Below, in pieces: positions 7,820 through 15,593 of a stretch of 64,000 nt of DNA. A program made the position numbers and the translations under genes. Numbering within the stretch: position 1 is the first letter of the stretch; each line of letters opens with the position of its first letter. The stretch comes from Rhodovibrio salinarum DSM 9154 (lineage in GTDB: Bacteria > Pseudomonadota > Alphaproteobacteria > Kiloniellales > Rhodovibrionaceae). The stretch lies in contig NZ_KI911559.1 of assembly GCF_000515255.1 (NCBI RefSeq), forward strand, positions 3,766,693 to 3,830,692, read 5' to 3'. The notes under the pieces are model-generated. The model was not told the origin of the DNA. It saw nothing but the letters and a program-made list of their open reading frames with translations, and searched no databases.

Positions 7820-9018
7820 ACTGGTGCCTTGAGCCAAGATGCGACTGGCTGTCCACGGGTGTTCGCCCGCTCCGCTTGCACGGTCCGGAGGAGATGGATG
7901 ACAGCGGAGGCCAGGATCCATGCGGTCGTGGCCAGGATTCCTAGATCTGGGCGGCCGGCGAGCCAGGCCAGTGTCAGCAGCACGAGGCACGGGTTACGGC
8001 GGGCGGTGATTTGTCGGAACCCGGAATCGAACCGTGTCCAGACGAACAACTCAAAGCCGAACCGACGGGTGAAATACCCTTCCGGCAGCCGGCCCAAGAC
8101 GTAGCCAACGAAAATCGCCGCCACGGTCCAATCGAGCCACGGCTGTGGCAGCGCGTGACCGGTCTCCACCAGCCCGTAAGCCCAGGCCGCGTACCACAGC
8201 GGCGGGTGCACAAGATCAATGCCATGGTCGAACAGGTTACCGAACTTCGATGACGACAGGGTAACGCGTGCCAGCTTGCCGTCAACGGTATCGAGGAAGG
8301 TCATCAACCAAGCTGCGAGCAACCCCCAACCGTAAGCACTCGTAGCGAACGCCCACAGCGCGGCCAACACCAGTACCGCGCTCAAAAGCGTGACCGCGTT
8401 CGGGGTCACGCCCAGGCGGACGCAGCCGCGTGTCGCCCACATCGCCGGTACCGGCCAGACGTGTTTGGTGACGGCGTCCGTTATACCCTTGTAGGCAGCC
8501 ATGTACACACGCCGCTCCACCGCGCGCTGTGTGGCGCGATCAACTTGCAGGCAGTAGGGGGGCTCGCGCTTACGCAGCTTCCCGCGGTAGGCGTCCCCGG
8601 CGTGCTCCGGCGCGCACGGAGTGGTACCGTCCGGTGGCAGGCCTTCGCCTGTCAGCCATGCTCGCGCTTGCTCGGTCTGGCGGGCGGGGACGTGAACGGC
8701 CAGGCGCACCGTGCCGTTGTCGGTCGGGCGCTCCAGGCGCGTTCCCGGCTGGTTCAGCAGGGCCGACAGGAGAGGCGTGTCGTACACGACGTCGCCGCGC
8801 AGCAGCAGGACGCGCTTGGTCCGGGGGTACGATCCACGTGCCGCCCACGACACGTCCGCCACGCTGAGGCCCTTGAACTGGCGGTGAATCCGCTGTTCCG
8901 GTTCGAGCCCCCAAACCTTGACCGGCTCTTCGGACCTCACGACATAAACCGTTACGGCGGAGTTGTTAGGCTCGGTGGTATGTGTCACCAATGAAAATCC
9001 CGCCTTGCTTCCGGACAT
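7816..9018 (-). CDS. CDP-alcohol phosphatidyltransferase with an N-terminal nucleotidyltransferase-like domain
   Basis: A 400-residue integral membrane enzyme. Residues 1-175 look like a worn nucleotidyltransferase domain: it keeps LLLRGDVVYD near 71-80 but lacks a clear GxGxR loop. From about 185 the CDP-alcohol transferase begins, with the full signature D243-x2-DG-x2-AR-x8-G-x3-D264-x3-D268 and several hydrophobic helices. The two-domain layout resembles the IPCT/DIPPS enzymes that make phosphodiester polyols. Here it probably joins a CDP-activated partner to ceramide phosphate or adds a polyol phosphate head group; the substrate is unknown. It is the first gene of the leftward three-gene operon. 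The start was chosen at ATG 9018; an in-frame ATG at 9060 would overlap the divergent gene. Confidence 0.75.
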   Translation of the reverse strand: MSGSKAGFSLVTHTTEPNNSAVTVYVVRSEEPVKVWGLEPEQRIHRQFKGLSVADVSWAARGSYPRTKRVLLLRGDVVYDTPLLSALLNQPGTRLERPTDNGTVRLAVHVPARQTEQARAWLTGEGLPPDGTTPCAPEHAGDAYRGKLRKREPPYCLQVDRATQRAVERRVYMAAYKGITDAVTKHVWPVPAMWATRGCVRLGVTPNAVTLLSAVLVLAALWAFATSAYGWGLLAAWLMTFLDTVDGKLARVTLSSSKFGNLFDHGIDLVHPPLWYAAWAYGLVETGHALPQPWLDWTVAAIFVGYVLGRLPEGYFTRRFGFELFVWTRFDSGFRQITARRNPCLVLLTLAWLAGRPDLGILATTAWILASAVIHLLRTVQAERANTRGQPVASWLKAPV

Positions 9019-9040
9019 CTGAATGTCGCCGAACGCCCCG

Positions 9041-9904
9041 ATGAGGCTTTTCGCACACATTTCCGATTTGCACCTACCGCCGCTGCCAGCGATCCGGCCG
9101 CGCGAATTCACGGGCAAGCGTCTGCTGGGATACGTGGTCTGGCACCGACGGCGCAAGTATGAACATCGCGTCGAGGTGTTAGACGCTTTGCTCCACGAGC
9201 TGGCCTGTCAGGCGCCCGATCATGTCGTAATCACCGGCGATCTAACCAACCTCGGCTTGGCCGCGGAGTTTGAGGGCGTTGCGCGCTGGCTCAGACGTCT
9301 CGGGCCCACGAGGGCCGTCACCCTGATTCCGGGTAACCACGATGCCTACGTCCAAGCGAGCGAAGAGGCGATGCGATTGGCGTTGCGGCCCTGGCTGCTG
9401 GACGACGACGGGGCGGCCGAGTTTCCGCTCCTGCAAGTCCGTGGCGGGGTCGCTTTCATCGGGGTTTCGACGGCGATACCAACGGGCATCGGGCAGGCCC
9501 ATGGCCGGGTTGGATGCGAGCAGATGTCGCGACTGGCGGCGATTCTCCGCACCGCTTTGGCTCGCGGACTCACACGCGTGGTGGCTTTGCACCATCCACC
9601 CCAGTGGGGCGCCGAAAACTGGCGCCGGGGCTTGGACGATGCTTCGGCCTTGCGCGCGATAATCGCCAAGGAGGGCGCGGACTTGGTTCTGCACGGCCAT
9701 GCCCATGGGCCCCGTCAAGCCGACCTGCCGGGCCCGCACGCGCCTGTCCCGGTTTACGGGGTGGCTTCCGCGTCGTTGCTGAAAAACAGGACGCACCAGA
9801 CTGGGCACTACCGCCTTTTCCGGCACCGCGCTGGTGGCCACTTCGCCGTCGAGGAGCGATGCTTCGATCCAGCGATCGGGACGTTCACTGCAGCCCGGGT
9901 ATAA
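9041..9904 (+). CDS. Metallophosphoesterase (Icc-like), possible lipid-phosphate phosphatase
   Basis: A 287-residue calcineurin-like phosphoesterase with all metal-binding blocks: SDLHL near residue 8, GDLTN, GNHD, HHPPQW and GHAHG. The start ATG 9041 gives the usual MRLFAHISDLHL beginning; ATG 9023 is in frame and only 4 bases from the divergent start codon. In phospholipid synthesis a phosphatase removes a terminal phosphate after CDP-dependent head-group transfer, so a similar role on ceramide head groups is possible but inferred. Cyclic-nucleotide phosphodiesterase activity is the default family prediction. Confidence 0.7.
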   Translation: MRLFAHISDLHLPPLPAIRPREFTGKRLLGYVVWHRRRKYEHRVEVLDALLHELACQAPDHVVITGDLTNLGLAAEFEGVARWLRRLGPTRAVTLIPGNHDAYVQASEEAMRLALRPWLLDDDGAAEFPLLQVRGGVAFIGVSTAIPTGIGQAHGRVGCEQMSRLAAILRTALARGLTRVVALHHPPQWGAENWRRGLDDASALRAIIAKEGADLVLHGHAHGPRQADLPGPHAPVPVYGVASASLLKNRTHQTGHYRLFRHRAGGHFAVEERCFDPAIGTFTAARV

Positions 9905-9975
9905 GCCTTGGGTATAAGCCTGCAGCCGCGCGCTTCGAGGCGGCGGCGCTCGCGACGGTGTGAGCCGACAACTGT

Positions 9976-10004
9976 TTGACATTCACCGACCCGGTATTTA
10001 CCGA
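9976..10004 (+). promoter_or_regulatory. Possible promoter before the LicC-like nucleotidyltransferase
   Basis: A perfect TTGACA (9976-9981) is followed after 17 bases by TACCGA (9999-10004). The -35 box is perfect, the -10 box is weak. It lies 45 bases upstream of the start codon in a 144-base gap. Confidence 0.35.
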
Positions 10005-10048
10005 ATTCTCCTTAGCGGTCAGCGCCGCCATGGGTCAACGGGGTTTTC

Positions 10049-10804
10049 ATGAAAGCGATCATCCTGAGCGCTGGACAGGGTAAGCGGTGTCTCCCATTGA
10101 CGAGCGAGACGCCCAAGTGTCTATTGCCGGTCGATCTTGATCACACCATTCTGACGTGGCAAATCTCGGTGCTCACGGCTGCGGGCATTACTGAATGCGT
10201 TGTCGTGTCGGGCTTCGAAGCCGGTCGTATTGATGAAGAACTAGCCCGGAAGCGTCTGTCGTCAGCGCGCACGATCTACAATCCCTTCTACGATGTCTCG
10301 GACAACCTAGCATCGGTCTGGTGCGCCCTTCCGGAAGCCACGGAGGATTTTCTGCTGATCAACGGCGATACCCTGTTCGCACCGGCCACCGTGCGCCGGT
10401 TGTTGGCCTCTCATGCAACGATCACCGTCACGATTTCGCAGAAAGCGCGCTACGATGCCGACGACATGAAGGTGCGAGTGTCCGATGAGTTGGTATGCCA
10501 AATCGGCAAGCACCTCAACCCGACCTGTGCGGACGGCGAGGCGATTGGTATGACCCTGTTTCGCGGCTCCGGCCGCGACTGCTTTGCCGAGACCGTGTAT
10601 CGAAGCTTGCGCCGGCCCGGCGGCCGTGATTTGTGGTACCCAGCCGCGTTAGACGAACTAGCGCGCGGGGACGGGCTGACCGTATCGCATTGTAGTACGG
10701 ACGCGTGGTGCGAGGTTGATGTGCCAAGCGACCTACAACAGGCCCGCCAGGCCGTGCAGCGTTGGCGCAGCACGGGGGCGCCTCACCTGGCCGCCGTGTC
10801 GTGA
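10049..10804 (+). CDS. LicC-like sugar/alcohol-phosphate nucleotidyltransferase
   Basis: A 251-residue nucleotidyltransferase of the GT-A fold. The start MKAIILSAGQGKRCLPLT is the NTP-binding loop, followed by PKCLLPV. INGDTLF near 108 supplies the metal-binding Asp. The segment YNPFYDVSDNLASVW resembles the phosphocholine and inositol-phosphate cytidylyltransferases (LicC, IPCT) more than sugar enzymes. It could supply the CDP- or NDP-activated head group for the CDP-alcohol transferase, whose own N-terminal nucleotidyltransferase domain looks inactive. Its 3' end overlaps the converging next gene by 22 bases. Confidence 0.7.
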   Translation: MKAIILSAGQGKRCLPLTSETPKCLLPVDLDHTILTWQISVLTAAGITECVVVSGFEAGRIDEELARKRLSSARTIYNPFYDVSDNLASVWCALPEATEDFLLINGDTLFAPATVRRLLASHATITVTISQKARYDADDMKVRVSDELVCQIGKHLNPTCADGEAIGMTLFRGSGRDCFAETVYRSLRRPGGRDLWYPAALDELARGDGLTVSHCSTDAWCEVDVPSDLQQARQAVQRWRSTGAPHLAAVS

Positions 10805-11610
10805 GCGCCCGGGCCCTGTCGCGCGATCCGGCGGACGAGCGCGAGGTCAGCTGGCGTATCGACATCGATCGCCGCTTCGGGCTGTTCCAGCAAAACCGGC
10901 GCAACTCGGCAGCCGATCTGTGCGGAAAGCCGCTCCAGCGCCTGCGCAAGGGTCCAACGGCGCAGAAGATAACCAACCAGGCTCGCCGGGCCGAGTCGCG
11001 CGGCGATACGATGCGGGGCCTTACGGCTCTGTTCCAGCTCGCGCCAGAAGGTCACGGCGCGCGACCCGGCCGGGCGCATCATGGCGTAAAGGTTACATCC
11101 GCTGTACACTCCGTCGCGCATCCGTAGCCTGCTGCAGCGCACTTCCGGGTAGCGTTGCGCCAGGATCTGAACCTGGTTCATGGCAACTGCGAAGTCACAG
11201 GCAGCCCGCTGTGCGCCGACCAAGACGTCGTCTACCATGGCGGCCGTTAGCAGCGGATGGTCTGCGGTGACGATCAGCAGCGGCCGGTCACCGGGTGCTA
11301 CGGCGGCGCCGTCGAGTGCGCTGGCCGCGCGCGAGGGTCCCGGTTCGCGTAAGCTCACCGACCCCGCGCGAATGTGCGCGGGCAATTCCGTGAGGTGGGC
11401 CGTCGTCACGGCGTCTCGGCTCAGACTCAGCGTGACGTGGGTGATCCGATCGCTGGCGAGGAGGGCCGCAACCACCCGCTCGACCATTGCGGTGCCGGCC
11501 ACTCGCGCGAATGGCTTGGCCGCGACCGAGTCGGCCTGGGCCACGGGATGGGTCCGATCGACGCCGCCTGCGAGCACGAGCGCGTGCGCTCTTGCACCGT
11601 CGTTCGTCAT
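10783..11610 (-). CDS. MobA-like NTP transferase in the ceramide synthase operon
   Basis: A 275-residue nucleotidyltransferase. It opens with HALVLAGGVDR and an AKPFARVAGTAMVERV segment, and has LLIVTADHPLLT near residue 115 as the metal-binding region; IDVDTPADLALV lies at the C-terminus. The loop lacks the usual GxG-R-M, so the nucleotide used is unclear. It is the last gene of the leftward operon starting with the HIT gene, and its ATG overlaps the ceramide synthase stop by four bases. It is a second candidate for making the activated head group. Confidence 0.6.
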   Translation of the reverse strand: MTNDGARAHALVLAGGVDRTHPVAQADSVAAKPFARVAGTAMVERVVAALLASDRITHVTLSLSRDAVTTAHLTELPAHIRAGSVSLREPGPSRAASALDGAAVAPGDRPLLIVTADHPLLTAAMVDDVLVGAQRAACDFAVAMNQVQILAQRYPEVRCSRLRMRDGVYSGCNLYAMMRPAGSRAVTFWRELEQSRKAPHRIAARLGPASLVGYLLRRWTLAQALERLSAQIGCRVAPVLLEQPEAAIDVDTPADLALVRRIARQGPGAHDTAAR

Positions 11611-12749
11611 CTCAATGCCTTGCGATAGAGCCGGTAACGTTTGTCCTCCTCAGCCCTCAACAGCTCGAGTAAGCGGATCATCGGTTCGTTGTCCTCCAGA
11701 ATCCACGACAGTTCGAACTCGGCCATGTTTAGGCCGCGGGCGGCCTCATGGAGGCGTTGCATCATCAGTGCGCTCAGCCCGGCGGCAAGGTTGCCGCCTT
11801 GGTAACGCCGTCGCACGCCCATAAGCATAACCCTGCCGTGTTCCGGTGGGCGGAACTTAATCCGCCACAGCAGCCACGCCCAACCGAACGGCAGCAGCCG
11901 GCCGCGCAACTCGCGCAGAACTATGTAGAGGTCAGGCACGGCGACGATCATTGCCACCGGCTCGCCGTCGTATTCCGAGATACGGACCAACTCCGGGCGG
12001 ATAATCGGTTTCAGGCTTCGGGTCATGTGGCGGACTTCCGCCTCTGTCATCTGGACAAAGCCCCAATTACCGGACCAGGCATCGTTGAACACGTTGGCGA
12101 CCCGACGCATCTCCGCATTGAGGTCGCGCATATCGAGTTGCCGTTCCCGAACGCGCGGGTCAGCGGCGGCGCTACGGGCGACGAGCGCGGCTCTTGCGGG
12201 AAAGCTCTGATTAACGTTCGCCCGGTACGCGAGCAGGTCCTTGGCCTTGATGTAGCCGGCCTTCTCTAGGGCCTTGGCGTACCATGCAGGGCCGTAGTTC
12301 ATTAGCACCCTTGGCGGGCGGTCGTGCCCCACCACGAGAAGCCCAGTCTCATCGTTGCTGGACAGGCTGTACGGGCCCTCCGACAGCGCTGCGCCCTCGT
12401 CCAGGAGCCAGGCTTCCGCCGCCTCCAGGAGCGCGTGCAGAACCTCTTGGTCGGCGGCCTCAACCAGGCCGAAATGGCCGATCGGCGTACCGAGATCCGG
12501 TTGCGCAAGCCAGTCGATCTGCGCGCTTATCCGGCCCACCGGCCGTCGGTTCCGGCATGCGAGGAAGAATCGTGCGCGGGCGTGCTCGAAATAGGGGTTG
12601 GCTGTGCCGAAATGCTGGCGCCGCTCGAATTGCAGCGGCGGAACCCAGTTCGGATCGTTGTGATAAAGCGCGAAGGGGACGCGAACGAACGCGCGCAGGT
12701 CTCGCCGGCTGTCGACCGGTCGCACCGCGATCTCTTCAGGTTCCGTCAT
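11607..12749 (-). CDS. bcerS: Bacterial ceramide synthase (GNAT-fold N-acyltransferase)
   Basis: A 380-residue protein that should N-acylate the sphingoid base to give (dihydro- or keto-)ceramide. It matches the family annotated as a large GNAT-like acyltransferase: an N-terminal part with FVRVPFALYHNDPNWVPPL, a middle part with EGPYSLSSNDETGLLV, and a C-terminal acyl-CoA-fold region with RRRYQGGNLAAGLS. FALYxxDPxWVPPL is characteristic of the group that includes Caulobacter bCerS. It sits 4 bases after the permease gene and overlaps the next gene by 4. The assignment is strengthened by spt, acpR, cerR and aasR nearby. Confidence 0.75.
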   Translation of the reverse strand: MTEPEEIAVRPVDSRRDLRAFVRVPFALYHNDPNWVPPLQFERRQHFGTANPYFEHARARFFLACRNRRPVGRISAQIDWLAQPDLGTPIGHFGLVEAADQEVLHALLEAAEAWLLDEGAALSEGPYSLSSNDETGLLVVGHDRPPRVLMNYGPAWYAKALEKAGYIKAKDLLAYRANVNQSFPARAALVARSAAADPRVRERQLDMRDLNAEMRRVANVFNDAWSGNWGFVQMTEAEVRHMTRSLKPIIRPELVRISEYDGEPVAMIVAVPDLYIVLRELRGRLLPFGWAWLLWRIKFRPPEHGRVMLMGVRRRYQGGNLAAGLSALMMQRLHEAARGLNMAEFELSWILEDNEPMIRLLELLRAEEDKRYRLYRKALR

Positions 12750-12753
12750 TGCC

Positions 12754-13830
12754 TCAGCTTTCCGCCATAATCAGCGACCAAAACGCTAGGGCGGCGAACA
12801 TGACTGCCGGGGCCCAGGCCGCGAAGGCGGGCGGCAGCACGGCAGTCTCACCCAGCGGGATCAGCAACCGTTCCAAGCCGAAGTAAAGCGCGCCCGCGGC
12901 CAGGGTTGCCAGCCCCAGTAGCACGAGTTGCCGCCGGCGCGCATGCTGATATGCCATGTGTGCCGGAAGCAGCGCCATCACCAAGCACGAGACAGGTTGA
13001 GCCAATTTGCGGTGCGTCCAAAACCGGTAATACCGGGGTGTGCGTTCGCTGTAGCCTGCGTCCTTGCGCAAGGACCATGCTTCGCCGAACGACAGTTCCT
13101 CGGGGCCCTGGCCAAAATTGCCGAAACGACTGGGATCCCACCGGAACGCAGGGATAGGTGTTTCTTGCGCAGGACCGCTGTCGCGCGCAGCGACCAGTCG
13201 CTCGACCCCGTCCAAGCGCCAGCGCCCGTCGACAAATCGGGCTTTTTGCGCTTTGAAGAACGCCTCGAGCCCGCCGGCGGGATCGCGCTGGATAACAACC
13301 ACGTCGTGCAGCCTTTGTCCGTCAGCTGATGCCAGTCCGATGTGCACGATGGCGCTGTCCGCGGCCAGCCAGAGCCCCTGCTCCTCCGAGCGCGCGCCTG
13401 GAGGCAGCCCGGCGTAACCGCGCGCCTGCCAGGTCGCCAGCCTGCCGGCGGTCTCGACCGCGACCAGGTTGGCGAACAGGAAGTGCGCGCCAGCAACCAG
13501 CGCGGCGCCTATCAGAAGGATCCCGGTGATCTGCGTACCGGAAACACCGGCGGCACGCGCGACCACGAGCTCTTGGGAGGCGACTAGCGCGATCAGGGTC
13601 AGAAGCGCGCCGATCAGCACGGCGAGAGGAACCAGCAGGACCACCAGCGTGGGCAGCCTGAGACTGGCATAGGCAATCAAGCCAAGCCCGATGGGCGCGC
13701 CGCCGTCCAGCACGGCGTGGATGTGCGCAAGTGTGTCGAAAACCGTCAGCACAAGACCCAGTGCGGCGAGGGCGAGAGCGAAGCGCGCAAAGAACGTGAC
13801 CAGAAGGTAGCGGGCAAAGGTCAACGGCAT
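12754..13830 (-). CDS. LptF/LptG-family permease (second of pair)
   Basis: A 358-residue membrane protein with three N-terminal helices (about 10-35, 50-80, 95-115), a periplasmic beta-rich middle of about 150 residues and three C-terminal helices, the LptF/LptG layout. In canonical Lpt machines two such subunits with the ATPase LptB extract lipopolysaccharide from the inner membrane. Here the gene is not beside lptD but between another LptF-like gene and the ceramide synthase. This suggests a paralogue dedicated to sphingolipid export; that is inference. The ATG follows the previous stop by two bases. Confidence 0.75.
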   Translation of the reverse strand: MPLTFARYLLVTFFARFALALAALGLVLTVFDTLAHIHAVLDGGAPIGLGLIAYASLRLPTLVVLLVPLAVLIGALLTLIALVASQELVVARAAGVSGTQITGILLIGAALVAGAHFLFANLVAVETAGRLATWQARGYAGLPPGARSEEQGLWLAADSAIVHIGLASADGQRLHDVVVIQRDPAGGLEAFFKAQKARFVDGRWRLDGVERLVAARDSGPAQETPIPAFRWDPSRFGNFGQGPEELSFGEAWSLRKDAGYSERTPRYYRFWTHRKLAQPVSCLVMALLPAHMAYQHARRRQLVLLGLATLAAGALYFGLERLLIPLGETAVLPPAFAAWAPAVMFAALAFWSLIMAES

Positions 13831-13832
13831 CG

Positions 13833-14978
13833 TCAGGCGGCCTTTGAAACGGACGCGTGGCGGCGGCGCAGGGGCCCGAGGTTGCCAGCTTGAGCGATCC
13901 GCAGAAGACCCGCCGCTAGAAGCGCAAACGCAGCCACGACCCCCCATTGGCCGCCCCACGGTGGCAGCGTCCCGGACGCGACCAGTCCTTCCGCGAGCGC
14001 CAGCAGCTTCTGATAGAGGACCAGCACGCCAATCCCCACGGCGAAGCGCGTCAAGCGGCTGACACGCCCGGCGCGCAGGACCGGTATTGGTGCGGCCAGA
14101 ACCGCGAGCAGCGGGATCGACACTGCCGACACCAAGCGTTTGTTCAGTTCCGCAACACGGACCTCCTGGCTGAGATCGCCGCCGGCTGCCGGGGTGTCGG
14201 AAAGCAGTTCCGGTACTGTAAGTTCGCGCTCGTCCTTGCCGCGCGGACCGCGCGAGGTGGTCCCCTGGACCGGTAGCGGCCAGATGTAGTGCTCGAAGTC
14301 GACTTTCTCCACGCCGCTGGCACCTCCTCGGTCGCGGATCAGGGTGCCTTGAGCCATCCGTACAACCAGCCGTTCGGTTTCGCGATCGGTGCTAAGCGTT
14401 CCTGCCTTGGCCAGCACGTAGGTACGTCCGTCGCCCGGCCGATCGCGGGCGGCGAAGACCCGCTCAAAATTTTGCCCGCGAGGACCGACTGCCCCCGCCC
14501 GCAGCACCGTGCCGTCGCCAATGTCGTAGAACACCCCGGGCAGGATCCGCATCGGCAAACGGGAAGCCATCACGTCGCGCAACGTGTCTCGGTAGGCGTA
14601 CCGGCCGTAAGGTTGCAGGAAGGCCGTGTTAACGGCCATCAATGCCGCCAACAGCAGAGCCGCGACCACCAGCGGGCGTAGCAGGCGGGTCAGCGGTATG
14701 CCGGCGGCATGCATCACCGACAACTCGCTGTCGTGGCGCATTTGGTGGAGAGAAGTCAGGACGGCCAGGAACGCGGCTGCCGGCACGGCCAGCCCGAGGT
14801 AGTGGGGAAGCAGCGCGACGATCATGTCGAGCGCGCGCCCAACTGACGCACCTCGATCGGTTACCGTTCGGGTGATCTCGAGCAGACGCTCCAAGGTGAG
14901 GGCCAGAAGCATCACGGCCAGCATGACCGTGAAGTGGAAGGCCGCACGACGCAGCAGGTACCGAGATAGAACCGTCAT
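13833..14978 (-). CDS. LptF/LptG-family permease (first of pair)
   Basis: A 381-residue membrane protein with the same layout as its downstream partner: helices near 10-32, 50-75 and 90-112, a soluble periplasmic region to about 270, then three helices. The segment MHAAGIPLTRLLRPL after helix 2 is typical of LptF-type coupling helices contacting LptB. The start ATG 14978 was preferred to TTG 15026, which would overlap the HIT gene. No lptB, lptC or lptA gene was found in the window, so it must borrow these or use others. Its position in the ceramide synthase operon suggests lipid export. Confidence 0.75.
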   Translation of the reverse strand: MTVLSRYLLRRAAFHFTVMLAVMLLALTLERLLEITRTVTDRGASVGRALDMIVALLPHYLGLAVPAAAFLAVLTSLHQMRHDSELSVMHAAGIPLTRLLRPLVVAALLLAALMAVNTAFLQPYGRYAYRDTLRDVMASRLPMRILPGVFYDIGDGTVLRAGAVGPRGQNFERVFAARDRPGDGRTYVLAKAGTLSTDRETERLVVRMAQGTLIRDRGGASGVEKVDFEHYIWPLPVQGTTSRGPRGKDERELTVPELLSDTPAAGGDLSQEVRVAELNKRLVSAVSIPLLAVLAAPIPVLRAGRVSRLTRFAVGIGVLVLYQKLLALAEGLVASGTLPPWGGQWGVVAAFALLAAGLLRIAQAGNLGPLRRRHASVSKAA

Positions 14979-15013
14979 CGGAGTGCGGATGGGGGCGTGG
15001 ACGTCCCCATCGC

Positions 15014-15448
15014 TTAGTCTGGCCAAGCCGCAACGAGCCGGGCGTGCAGCCTGTCCGTCGTCACGGCGGGCAGCTCGACGCTGTGTGCCAAGTCAGGCGG
15101 ACCGGGCCAGCCCGGGTCCGAACAGCTGATCTCGTCGAAAACGCGCGTTTGCGCGTAGCGCGGCAACACATGGTAGTGCACATGGGGATCCTTCATCATC
15201 AACATCAGGTAGTTGATTTTGTCGTACGCCAGGGCATCCGTTAGGGCCCGCTCGATCGCCCGGACCACCGTTGCAGCCTCGGCGAACGCCGCGTCAGGAA
15301 GCTGGGCGAACGCGGTCGCCTCCGCCTTGGCGATCAGGACGAGCGCACCGAGCGTCGCCTGCCGCGGGCGCCGTTGAACCGTCCAGTGCGTATAGTCCGC
15401 GATCACTGTATCCGGGTAGCCAAATTCGGTCATCGTCCCGTGAGCCAT
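15014..15448 (-). CDS. HIT-family hydrolase
   Basis: A 144-residue protein with the histidine triad HVHYHVL near residue 92. HIT proteins hydrolyse or transfer nucleotides from phosphoramidates, dinucleoside polyphosphates or NDP-alcohols. It is the first gene of the five-gene operon leading to the ceramide synthase, preceded by GGTGGGAGC. A role in handling nucleotide by-products of head-group transfer is possible but not shown by sequence. Confidence 0.8.
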   Translation of the reverse strand: MAHGTMTEFGYPDTVIADYTHWTVQRRPRQATLGALVLIAKAEATAFAQLPDAAFAEAATVVRAIERALTDALAYDKINYLMLMMKDPHVHYHVLPRYAQTRVFDEISCSDPGWPGPPDLAHSVELPAVTTDRLHARLVAAWPD

Positions 15449-15593
15449 GCTCCCACCCCCTTTTGACGCCCCTGTCGTAAGATACGCTGCTGTCCAAGAT
15501 AGCTCGTCTGCTAGATTGGGAACTTAAAGACCGCGCCTCAACCGCCCAGCGACACCGCCCACCGCGAGAGACGGGTCCGCAGCAGAGTCCACG

